The notes beneath the pieces are model-generated. The model did not search any database. It was not told the origin of the DNA and was given only the letters and a program-made list of their open reading frames with translations. From Algoriphagus locisalis (GTDB lineage Bacteria > Bacteroidota > Bacteroidia > Cytophagales > Cyclobacteriaceae): a DNA stretch of 64,000 nucleotides. A program made the position numbers and the translations under genes. The stretch spans positions 310,001 to 374,000 of the forward strand of contig NZ_FPBF01000004.1 of assembly GCF_900116615.1 (NCBI RefSeq), in the 5' to 3' direction. This document shows positions 17,739 through 26,359 of the stretch, one piece after another (the stretch's first letter is position 1; each line of letters starts with the position of its first letter).

Positions 17739-18172
17739 CCAAAGTAAAATCTATCATATTCTTTGATGGGGTGTGCAATCTCTGTAATACTTCCATAGAT
17801 TTTGTAATCCAGCGAGACAAAAAGAATCACTTCCTAGTGGGGGCATTGCAGGAGAGTTTCAGTAAGCAAATCCTTGCCAAATTTGATGTCAGGGAAGACT
17901 ACCTGGATTCTATCGTGCTTGTAGAAGCTGGAGAAATCTACTACAAAAGTACCGCCGCACTTAAAATCGCCCGTAACCTCTCAGGACTCTGGCCGACTTT
18001 GTATGTTTTTATGATAATACCAACATTCCTCCGAGACCCAATTTACGATTGGATAGGAGCTAACAGATACCGTTGGTTTGGGAAGAAAAACACATGCAGA
18101 ATTGCTAGTCCTGCGGAAAAAGCCAAATTTCTTTCCGAAGAAAACCTAAACCAAACAGGCTTCGCTCTTTGA
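17735..18172 (+). CDS. DCC-family thiol-disulfide oxidoreductase-like protein (DUF393)
   Basis: A 145-residue protein of the DCC family, named for the N-terminal DGVCNLC motif, seen here at residues 11-17 with Cys14 and Cys17. The short helical body with a WPTLYVFMIIP segment and the YRWFGK motif are family-typical. Members are annotated as putative thiol-disulfide oxidoreductases, but biochemical support is thin. It starts inside the stop region of the T9SS cargo gene (ATGA overlap). That may only reflect compact packing, although a redox role for the Cys-rich cargo protein is conceivable. Confidence 0.8.
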   Translation: MTKVKSIIFFDGVCNLCNTSIDFVIQRDKKNHFLVGALQESFSKQILAKFDVREDYLDSIVLVEAGEIYYKSTAALKIARNLSGLWPTLYVFMIIPTFLRDPIYDWIGANRYRWFGKKNTCRIASPAEKAKFLSEENLNQTGFAL

Positions 18173-18213
18173 TCCGTAGATTTTCTGAGGAGCCCCACAT
18201 TTAGGAAAAGGCT

Positions 18214-18221
18214 TATATTTG
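18214..18221 (+). promoter_or_regulatory. Probable -7 element for fabD
   Basis: TATATTTG is an exact TAnnTTTG match 25 bp upstream of the fabD ATG. I see no correctly spaced TTTG at -33, so the assignment is tentative. Confidence 0.35.
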
Positions 18222-18245
18222 CCCCGAACAAAAAATACCAGTTAA

Positions 18246-19121
18246 ATGAAGGCATTTGTTTTTCCGGGCCAGGGTGCCCAATTCCCAGGAATGGGAAAAG
18301 AATTTTACGAAGAAAATCCAAAAGCAAAGGAATTATTTGAGCGTGCTAATGAGATATTGGGCTTCCGTATCACAGACATCATGTTTGAGGGAACCGCTGA
18401 AGAACTGAAGCAAACCAACGTCACACAACCTGCTGTATTTCTTCATTCGGTGATTTTAGCCAAAACAACTCCTGATTTTGCTCCTGACATGGTTGCAGGT
18501 CACTCTTTGGGAGAACTTTCTGCTTTGGTTGCCAATGGAACGCTTGCCTTTGAAGACGGCTTGAAATTGGTTTACCAGAGAGCGCTTGCCATGCAGGAGG
18601 CTTGTGAGATCAACCCATCCACTATGGCAGCAATTCTTGGATTGCCAGACGAAAAAGTAGAAGAGATATGTGCCAGCATCACCGAAGAAGTGGTCGTGCC
18701 AGCAAACTATAACTGTCCAGGTCAATTGGTAATTTCTGGTTCCATTAAAGGAATCGAGATTGCCTGTGCAAAAATGAAAGAAGCCGGGGCAAAGCGCGCC
18801 TTACCTTTGCCAGTAGGTGGAGCTTTTCACTCACCCCTGATGGAGCCCGCCCGTGAAAAATTGCAGACAGCTATCGAAGCAACTACTTTTCATACGCCAA
18901 GCTGCCCAGTTTATCAAAATGTGAGCACAACGGCGGTGACCGACATTTCTGAGATCAAAGCCAATCTCATCGCTCAACTCACTGCGCCAGTGAAATGGAC
19001 GCAGTCAGTTCAACATATGGTAGCTGACGGCGCCACAGAATTCGTGGAATGCGGACCAGGAAAGGTACTACAGGGTCTAGTCAAAAAGATTCATCCTGAA
19101 GCGGAGGTTTCAGGAGTTTAA
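18246..19121 (+). CDS. fabD: Malonyl-CoA:ACP transacylase
   Basis: A 291-residue cytosolic enzyme that moves malonyl from CoA to acyl carrier protein to start fatty-acid elongation. The oxyanion-side motif FPGQGAQFPGMG is at residues 6-17, the nucleophile is Ser87 in GHSLGE, the substrate-binding Arg lies in the YQRALAMQ segment, and the catalytic His is His195 in GAFHSPLM. The length is standard. It is monocistronic here: a strong terminator lies about 30 bp downstream and no other fab gene adjoins. Confidence 0.95.
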   Translation: MKAFVFPGQGAQFPGMGKEFYEENPKAKELFERANEILGFRITDIMFEGTAEELKQTNVTQPAVFLHSVILAKTTPDFAPDMVAGHSLGELSALVANGTLAFEDGLKLVYQRALAMQEACEINPSTMAAILGLPDEKVEEICASITEEVVVPANYNCPGQLVISGSIKGIEIACAKMKEAGAKRALPLPVGGAFHSPLMEPAREKLQTAIEATTFHTPSCPVYQNVSTTAVTDISEIKANLIAQLTAPVKWTQSVQHMVADGATEFVECGPGKVLQGLVKKIHPEAEVSGV

Positions 19122-19151
19122 CCGCAGGAGGCAAATAGAGCAATAAATTAT

Positions 19152-19194
19152 AAGCTTGGTTCAAATCATGAAGATTTGGACCAAGCTTTTTTGT
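19152..19194 (+). terminator. fabD terminator
   Basis: A 16-bp stem (19152-19167 with 19173-19188, one mismatch) with a 5-nt loop is followed by a T run. It is on the correct strand just past fabD. Confidence 0.8.
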
Positions 19195-19328
19195 TTGGAA
19201 GAAAAGGATTGTAAATCATAAATAAGTCAAGTTTGAAAGTAGAATCCTTTGACAGCATTTATCTAAACCTCTGAATAAACTTAACACATTTTACTTTTCC
19301 CAGTCACAAACGGTACTAATCACTTCTT

Positions 19329-19811
19329 TTACAAAAACTCTTTCACCTCACTCCTATCCTCACAGACTTCCAACATTTGCAAACTGCTTTTCCCCAAAAC
19401 AGGATGAACAAACTCTGGCAAAATCTCAGCCAACGGAACGAGCACAAACTTCCGCTCTGCCAAAAAAGGATGAGGGATTTTCAGCGCGGAAGTCTCTATG
19501 ACCTTACCGCCAAAATAAATTATATCAATATCCATCGTCCTATCCCCCCAGTGTTCTTCACGTTTTCTTCCGAGTTTTTTTTCGATTTGCTGCGCAAAAA
19601 CTAGAAGTTCTGGTGCTGAATACGCAGTCTTGATTTCTACAACTTGATTCAAAAAAGGCCCTTCGGCTACTCCTCCCCAAGCTTCGGTTTCATAAACCTT
19701 TGAAATAAGGGTCAACTCCCCAAGCTTTGAAACTTCCCTCACAGCAGACTTCAATAGCTCACTTCTATCTCCTTTGTTCCCTCCTAAAATCAATACAACT
19801 TTCTCAAACAT
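19329..19811 (-). CDS. folK: 2-amino-4-hydroxy-6-hydroxymethyldihydropteridine diphosphokinase
   Basis: A 160-residue folate-pathway kinase that transfers pyrophosphate from ATP to 6-hydroxymethyl-7,8-dihydropterin. Hallmarks are the N-terminal LILGGNKGDR, the pterin-site GPFLNQV, the metal-binding DRTMDIDIIYFG motif with paired Asp, and IPHPFLAERKFVLVPL. I chose the ATG at 19811 over the open-frame start at 19847 because the protein then begins directly with the first strand (MFEKVVLILGG). It is divergent from sppA, and its 5' end overlaps the sppA promoter region. Confidence 0.93.
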   Translation of the reverse strand: MFEKVVLILGGNKGDRSELLKSAVREVSKLGELTLISKVYETEAWGGVAEGPFLNQVVEIKTAYSAPELLVFAQQIEKKLGRKREEHWGDRTMDIDIIYFGGKVIETSALKIPHPFLAERKFVLVPLAEILPEFVHPVLGKSSLQMLEVCEDRSEVKEFL

Positions 19812-19829
19812 TCTCTCCGTATTATTGCT

Positions 19830-19861
19830 TTTGTAAACATGGTCCAAATTAGGTTATTTTG
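19830..19861 (+). promoter_or_regulatory. Promoter of sppA
   Basis: TTTG at 19830-19833, a 20-nt spacer, then TTATTTTG at 19854-19861, one base from TAnnTTTG. The spacing fits the Bacteroidota consensus, and the sppA ATG is 22 bp downstream. Confidence 0.5.
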
Positions 19862-19882
19862 GAGCTTCAAATAATTTAGCTT

Positions 19883-21649
19883 ATGAAATTCTTAGGAAAT
19901 GTACTGGCGGTGATCGTTGGTCTTTTTGTTTTTAGCATACTGAGTGTGCTTCTGATGTTTGGTTTGATCGGCATAGTAGCCGCAAGCGGAGATGAAGAAG
20001 TGACTGTAAGCGAAAACACAATTTTGCACCTTGACCTAAATGGCAGAACTATCGTCGAGCGAACATCTGAAGATGATCTGGATCTTTCCATGTTTGGAAA
20101 TCCATTTGGTCAGGAATTCAACGCTGGCCTGATAAACCTCAAAAAAGCAATTGCTGAGGCCAAAACAAACGATAACATTAAAGGAATTTACCTGAATACC
20201 GGATTGGTTTTCGCCGGACAGTCAAGTTTGCTTGAACTTCGGCAGGCATTAGAGGATTTCAAAACTTCAGGGAAATTCATCATCGCATACGACGAGGCCT
20301 ATACAGAAGGAGGATATTTTGTCGCTTCGGTAGCTGATGAGATTTACCTCAATCCACTGGGAGGCATCGACTTCAATGGGTTATCTTCAGAAGGTATTTT
20401 TTTTAAAGGACTTTTTGAAAAAGTAGGAGTAAAACCTGAAATCTTTCGAGTGGGAGAATTCAAATCTGCAGTAGAGCCATTTATCCTAGAGAAAAACAGC
20501 CCCGAAGCCAGACTTCAAACCCAATCATTTTTGGATGACATGAATCAATTTGCTCTGCACGGAGTGTCAGAGTCCAGAGGAATTCCTTACGACAGCCTGA
20601 AGAAAATCAATAACATGATGCTGGTTCGCAAGCCTCAGGATGCGGTCGTTTATGGTCTGGCGACAGAATTACTTTATATGGATCAGGTGCTTTCCAAGTT
20701 GAAAGAGAAACTGGGCATAGACGAAGACGATGATATCAACTCAATCAACGTCACAGACCTGAATAAAACTGTGAAATCCAAAAACCTGACTTCCAAAAAT
20801 AGAATCGCTGTAATCATCGCTGAAGGAGAAATCGTCGGTGGAGAGGCTGAGGGCGTGATCAGCTCTGAGAAGTTTGCTAAAGAAATACGCAAAGCCAGAA
20901 AAGATGATAATATCAAGGCTATCGTACTTCGAGTGAATTCTCCTGGAGGATCGGTGGTCGCTTCGGAAGTGATCTGGAGAGAAATGGCCGAAGCCAAAAA
21001 AGCTAAGCCTCTTTACGTATCTATGGGTGAAGTAGCAGCATCTGGTGGATATTATATCTCAGCACCTGCAGACACCATTGTTGCGCAGCCAAATACCATT
21101 ACAGGATCAATCGGCATTTTCGGAATGATGTTCAATGCGCAGGAATTATTGAACGATCACCTTGGTATAACAGTGGATGTGGTAAAAACCGGTGAGCTTT
21201 CTGACTTTATGAACCCTACCAGAGAAATGACCGAGGTGGAGCGTAATATCATTCAAAGCACCGTGGAAGATGGTTATGAGACTTTCGTCACCAGAGTATC
21301 AGAGGGGCGAGGAATGTCTCTAGAAGCCGTAAAAGAAGTAGCTTCAGGCAGAGTTTGGACTGGAAATCAAGCCAAAGAAAGAGGACTGGTCGATGTGCTT
21401 GGAGGCCTAGAAACTACCATCGATCTTGCTGCAGCTAGAATTGGAGCTGGGGATGACTACCGAGTAGTTTATTACCCTACCAAAAAACCTTGGTTCGAAA
21501 CTATCATGGAAGACTTGGGGAATAACGTTCAGATAAAAATGCTCCAAAGTAAATTGGGATCAAACTACGAACTCATCAAGCAAGTAGAAAAATTAAAAAC
21601 CTACGAAGGCATTCAGGTGAGAATGCCACAGGATTTCATCATAAAATAA
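19883..21649 (+). CDS. sppA: Signal peptide peptidase SppA, long (67K) type
   Basis: A 588-residue membrane-anchored serine protease that degrades cleaved signal peptides in the membrane. Residues ~5-30 form the single N-terminal membrane helix. Two tandem S49 domains follow: the first supplies the general-base Lys194 (GEFKSAVEPF) and the second the nucleophile Ser387 (VAASGGYYIS), the Ser-Lys dyad arrangement known for E. coli SppA. The GSIGIFGMMF segment is also conserved. A terminator directly follows, so the gene is probably monocistronic with its own promoter. Confidence 0.93.
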   Translation: MKFLGNVLAVIVGLFVFSILSVLLMFGLIGIVAASGDEEVTVSENTILHLDLNGRTIVERTSEDDLDLSMFGNPFGQEFNAGLINLKKAIAEAKTNDNIKGIYLNTGLVFAGQSSLLELRQALEDFKTSGKFIIAYDEAYTEGGYFVASVADEIYLNPLGGIDFNGLSSEGIFFKGLFEKVGVKPEIFRVGEFKSAVEPFILEKNSPEARLQTQSFLDDMNQFALHGVSESRGIPYDSLKKINNMMLVRKPQDAVVYGLATELLYMDQVLSKLKEKLGIDEDDDINSINVTDLNKTVKSKNLTSKNRIAVIIAEGEIVGGEAEGVISSEKFAKEIRKARKDDNIKAIVLRVNSPGGSVVASEVIWREMAEAKKAKPLYVSMGEVAASGGYYISAPADTIVAQPNTITGSIGIFGMMFNAQELLNDHLGITVDVVKTGELSDFMNPTREMTEVERNIIQSTVEDGYETFVTRVSEGRGMSLEAVKEVASGRVWTGNQAKERGLVDVLGGLETTIDLAAARIGAGDDYRVVYYPTKKPWFETIMEDLGNNVQIKMLQSKLGSNYELIKQVEKLKTYEGIQVRMPQDFIIK

Positions 21650-21651
21650 GG

Positions 21652-21675
21652 AAAGCGGCTCAGGCCGCTTTTTTT
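21652..21675 (+). terminator. sppA terminator
   Basis: Stem aaagcggc (21652-21659), loop tcag, stem gccgcttt (21664-21671), then T-rich sequence. It lies just past the sppA stop and overlaps the 3' end of the convergent flavin reductase gene. Confidence 0.75.
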
Positions 21676-22567
21676 ATGACTTTTGCATCAGTATCAACCA
21701 AGCTCTCTCCACTTCATCTTCATCCAACGCTTCTTTAGCCAATAAATGTAAATGATCAATTAGGGAATCAGGATCATATTTGAAGCGAAGTCTCATCTCT
21801 TGAATTTCTGCGCTTTCCCCGAATTTTGCTACTTCTGAATCACTTGGAAATGCCTCTACATTCCCTAACCTTCCTAAGTTATTCCCGCTCAGAATTGTGC
21901 TGTTCCTCACCTCAGCTGGCATTTGGTCAATCCCAACACCAAGTGTTCGCAAGGGCTTTGGAATCTGAAAGAGCGAGGCTCCGCTGGCACGACTATACCA
22001 GTTCCCACCCAGTCGGGCGACAGCATCAAGCTTACGAGGATCAATCACACCCGCATCATCCAGGATCGCTTCATTCACATGCGCTACCAGAACCTCGCAA
22101 ATCACCAAATTGCCAGCTCCTCCGCTATCGCCTAGGGATTTCACCTCATTTACCTTGCACTCAAAAGCCACATGTGCTTCTTTGATTCTTGGAGGCTTCA
22201 CTTCGTTTGATTTCACTTGGGTAAATCCCGCTTTCTCAAACTCATTTACCCCTTTCTCATACTCTGTACTTGCTAGGGACATCTGCTCCACTATGCCAAA
22301 ATGAACCACATGAATCACCACTTCAGGCACCTCCAGTACATTCTGCAACGTATGCTTAGTTGTATTGTCACGCACACGCCTTGATGGAGAAAAGATCAGA
22401 ATCGCAGGATTGGTACTGAACAGATTGAAAAAACTAAACGGACTCAGGTTAACATTTCCGGCTTTATCAATTGTACTGGCAAAAGCGATTGGCCGTGGAG
22501 CAACTGCTCCTTGAAGCAATCCATGAAATTCTTGAGTAGTGAGGTCTTTGGGATAAAAGGTTTTCAT
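21674..22567 (-). CDS. Flavin reductase-like protein (DIM6/NTAB family)
   Basis: A 297-residue protein whose first ~200 residues form the FMN-binding split barrel of flavin reductases. Visible features are PRPIAFASTIDKAGNVNLSP, SFFNLFSTNPAILIFSPS and the RDNTTKHTL segment, all characteristic of the DIM6/NTAB group. The C-terminal ~90 residues are helical and acidic and are typical of longer Bacteroidota members. It should bind FMN and reduce it with NAD(P)H, or serve as an oxygenase partner; no oxygenase gene is adjacent. The ATG at 22567 starts the conserved MKTFYPKDLT segment. Confidence 0.83.
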   Translation of the reverse strand: MKTFYPKDLTTQEFHGLLQGAVAPRPIAFASTIDKAGNVNLSPFSFFNLFSTNPAILIFSPSRRVRDNTTKHTLQNVLEVPEVVIHVVHFGIVEQMSLASTEYEKGVNEFEKAGFTQVKSNEVKPPRIKEAHVAFECKVNEVKSLGDSGGAGNLVICEVLVAHVNEAILDDAGVIDPRKLDAVARLGGNWYSRASGASLFQIPKPLRTLGVGIDQMPAEVRNSTILSGNNLGRLGNVEAFPSDSEVAKFGESAEIQEMRLRFKYDPDSLIDHLHLLAKEALDEDEVERAWLILMQKS

Positions 22568-22725
22568 TTGATAATTAATAGTTGGATGTTCGGTGTCGGA
22601 TGTCCGATGAATATTGAAAATTCGAATCCACGAAGCTAAAGTCTTAGCTCTTCACCTTGGTATTCATAAAATTAGGACTCAATTTTATATACTTAAACCA
22701 ATTCGAAAGAATAAGTTCTAAAATC

Positions 22726-23583
22726 ATGACAAAAACCCTGATAATTTTATCAAAAAAATGCCTTTTCTTTTTGGCTCTCTCTTTGGGAATTAATACGATT
22801 TCCAATGCCCAAACTCACAATTTCGCGACTTTCAATATTCGGTATGCGAATCCAAATGACGTGGGAAATCTCTGGGAGGATCGTCTTCCTCAGGTAGCAA
22901 GCCTGATCCAATTTCACCAAATCGAATTGGTTGGAGTACAGGAAGCCCTGCATAATCAGCTGGTAGATTTGAAATCAGAACTAGGCTATTCATTTATCGG
23001 CGTCGGTCGTGATGATGGAACCGATAAAGGTGAATATGCTGCCATCCTTTACAATCCTGAGAAGTTTGATATGCTGGATCAAGGTACTTTCTGGCTTTCT
23101 CCCACTCCTGAAAAGCCAAGTAAAGGTTGGGATGCTTCGCTAAACAGAGTCTGTACTTGGGGGAAATTCAAAGACGAAGCAGGAAAAATATTTTATGTTT
23201 TCAACATTCACTACGACCACATAGGCCAGCAAGCTCGGGAAGAAAGCAGCAAGCTAGTCATGGCTCAAGTATCAATTATCAACAAAGAAAATGCACCTGC
23301 TATCCTTATGGGCGACTTTAACGTCACCCCAGAGAATGCCGCATATTCCACTATCACTTCCAGTCCAGATTGGAAAGATGCTAGACTTATTTCTCAAATC
23401 CCAACTTATGGACCTTCGGGAACTTTCACAGGTTTTGACTGGGAAAGAATGCCTGATGGCATCATCGATCATGTGTTTGTTAAAGGGAATCTTAAGGTAA
23501 TCCGCCATGGAATCCTGACTGACAATTATGGAAAAAAGTATCCTTCGGATCACTTTCCAGTGCTAGTAGAGGTTGAGTTTTAA
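22726..23583 (+). CDS. Endonuclease/exonuclease/phosphatase-family exported hydrolase
   Basis: A 285-residue exported protein with a Sec signal (CLFFLALSLGINTISNAQ) from the ATG at 22726; the open frame to 22657 adds residues without sense. The EEP fold is shown by FNIRYANPND (metal Asn), GVQEAL (metal Glu), HYDHIGQQAR (His), GDFNVTPENAAY (Asp/Asn) and IDHVFVKG ... SDHFPV (catalytic Asp-His). Periplasmic or secreted members of this group hydrolyse phosphodiesters, including nucleic acids and lipids. The substrate is unknown. It stands alone, divergent from the flavin reductase gene. Confidence 0.87.
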   Translation: MTKTLIILSKKCLFFLALSLGINTISNAQTHNFATFNIRYANPNDVGNLWEDRLPQVASLIQFHQIELVGVQEALHNQLVDLKSELGYSFIGVGRDDGTDKGEYAAILYNPEKFDMLDQGTFWLSPTPEKPSKGWDASLNRVCTWGKFKDEAGKIFYVFNIHYDHIGQQAREESSKLVMAQVSIINKENAPAILMGDFNVTPENAAYSTITSSPDWKDARLISQIPTYGPSGTFTGFDWERMPDGIIDHVFVKGNLKVIRHGILTDNYGKKYPSDHFPVLVEVEF

Positions 23584-23602
23584 TCATTCCTTGGATTTAT
23601 CT

Positions 23603-24391
23603 TCAAGCAACTCTTTTGAGGATTTTTCGACTTAAATCTTCTTTTGCATCCAATGAGCTTATCATTTCTCCAGCCACATTCATTAATCGTTTTGCATCAT
23701 TCTTGGGAATACTATCAAAGTCTTGAAATATGATTAATGACTCAAAAGAAGCTTTGTGCCGAATAAGCCTTTCTAAAACAATTGTCGTTAACCTCGCTTT
23801 GTCTCGATTCCCTATTCCAAACAAAAATAAAGGCTCCTCCTTCCCTGGTATCATATAATCGATAGGATAGTCATCTGCATTTTCCATGTTATAATAGACA
23901 TAATCCTGAACCACTTTTTCTGCATCCACGATATGATAAAGTCGCTCCTCAAGATCTTCATAAAATGTACTTTCCACTCTTGCTCGATTCAAGAAAGTCA
24001 AATCCTGAATTTTGGTGATCCCTTGGCCTAATTTTAAAATATTTTCTGGGATATCTTTCAAAGTAGAGTTCAAATAAAATGCTCCATCATCTTCTTGTAA
24101 ACCAAGCTCTAATTTTATCTGACTTAAAAGAGTTCCTCTTGTACCTTTTCGCAAGAGATCAATATCATTTTCATAGCTCATCTGCATTAAGGTATGTCCC
24201 ATATCAGTGACTCTGAAGCCACCTGTTTCAATCTCTGAGAGATAAATTTGATACGGGTCACCATCTGAAAAATAAAAAGGTGTTTCTACCCTAATCAATT
24301 TATCGTTCTTTTTGCTGACTTTGATATCAGCACAAAACTGCTGGCATAGGGCTGCTTGGAGTTCTTGAATATTGGTGTCTATAATTTTCAT
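23603..24391 (-). CDS. DUF1828-domain protein
   Basis: A 262-residue cytosolic protein. The N-terminal ~100 residues match the DUF1828 pattern: a Cys-containing lead (QQFCADIKVS), TPFYFSDGDPYQIYLSE and FRVTDMGHTLMQMSY. The C-terminal part contains no motif I recognise and may be DUF1829-like. From memory such proteins occur beside small partners in mobile or defence-like neighbourhoods, but no activity is established. The gene begins two bases after the stop of the upstream DUF6978-like gene, so the two form a coupled pair. It is convergent with the EEP hydrolase gene. Confidence 0.7.
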   Translation of the reverse strand: MKIIDTNIQELQAALCQQFCADIKVSKKNDKLIRVETPFYFSDGDPYQIYLSEIETGGFRVTDMGHTLMQMSYENDIDLLRKGTRGTLLSQIKLELGLQEDDGAFYLNSTLKDIPENILKLGQGITKIQDLTFLNRARVESTFYEDLEERLYHIVDAEKVVQDYVYYNMENADDYPIDYMIPGKEEPLFLFGIGNRDKARLTTIVLERLIRHKASFESLIIFQDFDSIPKNDAKRLMNVAGEMISSLDAKEDLSRKILKRVA

Positions 24392-24393
24392 AA

Positions 24394-24876
24394 TTATATA
24401 AATAAGCTGGGTTGATCTGGATTAGCAGTCAATCCAGTAACATTACAATCCTTCAATAAACAAGCCAAGGCTCCCTCTTGTGTACGAAATCTGTCAGTGC
24501 CTTTTGCAAATCCATCTGCTTTGCCAGTCTCATCTAGATAGCGTCGTGAGGAAGTATGAATATGCGGAACATAACCGATACGCTCTTTTTCTAATTTATT
24601 AGGATGATCGTGACTGGGGCCGTTATACCTCACTAATGTAAATGCCTCTCCACTAGGAAGGATATATGACAAACCGCAAGAAAAAGCATCCTCCATGCCC
24701 GGCTTATAATTTTGTCTCAAATAAAGGTTAAAGCGATTTCCTTCATCATCTGACACAATATAAGTAACCCGCTCGTTTCCTGAATCGGTCTTTTTTCTAG
24801 CTTTTGGATTCTCAACCCGTTTAGGAGTTTTCAGTAAATGCTGAATCAACTCATCTGTAATAATTTCTAGTCCCAT
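24394..24876 (-). CDS. DUF6978-like protein, partner of the DUF1828 gene
   Basis: A 160-residue protein that I associate with the DUF6978 family: IITDELIQHLL at the start, VSDDEGNRFNLYLRQN, LVRYNGPSHDHPNKLE and the late YVPHIHTSSRRYL His-rich stretch. No catalytic chemistry is known. The HDHPN and HIHTSSRRY segments could form a His-based active site, which is an inference. I prefer the ATG at 24876; a TTG at 24894 would add six residues. It is the first gene of a two-gene unit and its upstream region is AT-rich. The pair could be a toxin-antitoxin or antiphage module. Confidence 0.62.
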   Translation of the reverse strand: MGLEIITDELIQHLLKTPKRVENPKARKKTDSGNERVTYIVSDDEGNRFNLYLRQNYKPGMEDAFSCGLSYILPSGEAFTLVRYNGPSHDHPNKLEKERIGYVPHIHTSSRRYLDETGKADGFAKGTDRFRTQEGALACLLKDCNVTGLTANPDQPSLFI

Positions 24877-24980
24877 AAACAAAAATTTTTTCAATAGGAA
24901 TTCCCCTTAAAAATATACTCGTTTCCTTTTTAAAGGAAATGCTTAATCCTCACACTTACAACATTTTCTTTTAAAAGCAA

Positions 24981-25021
24981 AAAAGCCTGCTTAAAAAAAA
25001 ATTCCAAGCAGGCTTTTCAAT
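24981..25021 (-). terminator. pgk terminator
   Basis: A perfect 12-bp stem, aaaagcctgctt (24981-24992) with aagcaggctttt (25006-25017), has an A-rich loop. It lies just past the 3' end of pgk on the minus strand and its A/T flanks allow use on both strands. Confidence 0.75.
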
Positions 25022-25037
25022 AAAAATTAAATTCTTC

Positions 25038-26237
25038 TTAAGGTTCCAATGCCGCAACACCTGGAAGCACTTTGCCTTCCATATGCTCTAGCAATGCTCC
25101 TCCGCCTGTGGAAACGAATGAAACATCTTCTCCATAGCCAAACTTATTAACCGCAGCAGCAGAGTCGCCTCCACCGATTAGGGAGTAAGCACCAGCTTTG
25201 GTCGCCGCTACTACTGCTTCGGCAACAGCCTTTGTTCCTTTGTCAAATGATTCCATTTCGAACACACCCATTGGGCCATTCCAAAGGATAGTCCTAGAGT
25301 TAGCGATTACTTCAGAGAACAACTCACGCGTTTTTGGTCCGATATCCAAGCCCATCCAGCCATCAGGAATTTCTCCTTTGTTAGCCATTCCTTGCTCAGC
25401 ATCATTTGCAAAAGCCTTAGAAATAACTGTATCTACAGGAAGGATGAGGTTAACACCTTTTGCTTTGGCAGTTTCCATCAGCTCAAGGACGAAATCCATT
25501 TTATCAGCCTCCAGTAATGAGTCGCCAATAGTTCCACCTTGTGCTTTGGCAAAAGTATAGGACATACCTCCACCGATGATCAAATTATCAACTTTGTTCA
25601 GCAGTTGCTCGATGATCAAAATCTTATCAGCGATTTTCGCTCCACCCATAATTGCTGTATAAGGTCTCTCAGGATTTCCAAGCACTTTATCTGCGTTTTC
25701 AAGCTCAGAAAGCATCAAGTATCCGCAAACTTTATCATTGAAAAACTGTGCAATCACTGCCGTAGAAGCGTGCGCTCTGTGAGCCGTGCCGAATGCATCA
25801 TTCACATATACATCACCCAGTTTGGAAAGCTTCTCAGCAAAGTCCTTATCGCCTTTTTCCTCTTCCTTGTGGAAGCGAAGGTTTTCAAGCAGCAAAACTT
25901 CTCCTGGTTTCAAGCCTTCAGCAAGCACCTCTGTTTCACGCCCAATACAGTCAGGAGCAAATTTTACTGGTCTTTCCAATGCTTTCTCTAAAGCAACTAC
26001 GATGTTTTTTAGAGAGAATTTATCCTCAGGTCCAGACTTTGGTCTGCCCAAGTGGGACATTAAGATTACTGATCCGCCATCTTTCAAAATCTTGTTGATC
26101 GTCGGAAGTGCGGCCTGAATTCTTGTGTCGTCAGTTACGTTCAATTTATCGTCCAAAGGCACATTGAAATCCACTCTCACGAGCGCTTTCTTGCCTTCAA
26201 AACTGAGGTTATCTACATTTTTGATTCTAGAGTTCAT
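25038..26237 (-). CDS. pgk: Phosphoglycerate kinase
   Basis: A 399-residue glycolytic enzyme that interconverts 1,3-bisphosphoglycerate plus ADP with 3-phosphoglycerate plus ATP. The N-domain motif VDFNVPL, the phosphoglycerate-site MSHLGRPKS, the inter-domain GGAKIADKI and the ATP-site GGGDSAAAV are all present, and the length is standard. It is preceded by a 122-bp gap and followed by a terminator, consistent with a monocistronic unit. Several long open frames on the opposite strand are shadows of its biased codon use. Confidence 0.97.
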   Translation of the reverse strand: MNSRIKNVDNLSFEGKKALVRVDFNVPLDDKLNVTDDTRIQAALPTINKILKDGGSVILMSHLGRPKSGPEDKFSLKNIVVALEKALERPVKFAPDCIGRETEVLAEGLKPGEVLLLENLRFHKEEEKGDKDFAEKLSKLGDVYVNDAFGTAHRAHASTAVIAQFFNDKVCGYLMLSELENADKVLGNPERPYTAIMGGAKIADKILIIEQLLNKVDNLIIGGGMSYTFAKAQGGTIGDSLLEADKMDFVLELMETAKAKGVNLILPVDTVISKAFANDAEQGMANKGEIPDGWMGLDIGPKTRELFSEVIANSRTILWNGPMGVFEMESFDKGTKAVAEAVVAATKAGAYSLIGGGDSAAAVNKFGYGEDVSFVSTGGGALLEHMEGKVLPGVAALEP

Positions 26238-26359
26238 AGTAAGGTTAATAGCTTTTGATTAATTAAATAGATAAAAATCAGGTGTGAATTTATCAAAGAT
26301 TACGGCAAAAATCGACTTTCGACTGTGATCAATTTGCTAAGAAGTACAGGAATGGAAAT

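Noticed and set aside
21826..22185. 119-codon frame antisense to the flavin reductase gene
   Set aside because: No start context, and the opposite strand is a clear enzyme gene.
25198..26118. Overlapping plus-strand frames opposite pgk
   Set aside because: Shadows of pgk codon use; no promoter or homology-like features.
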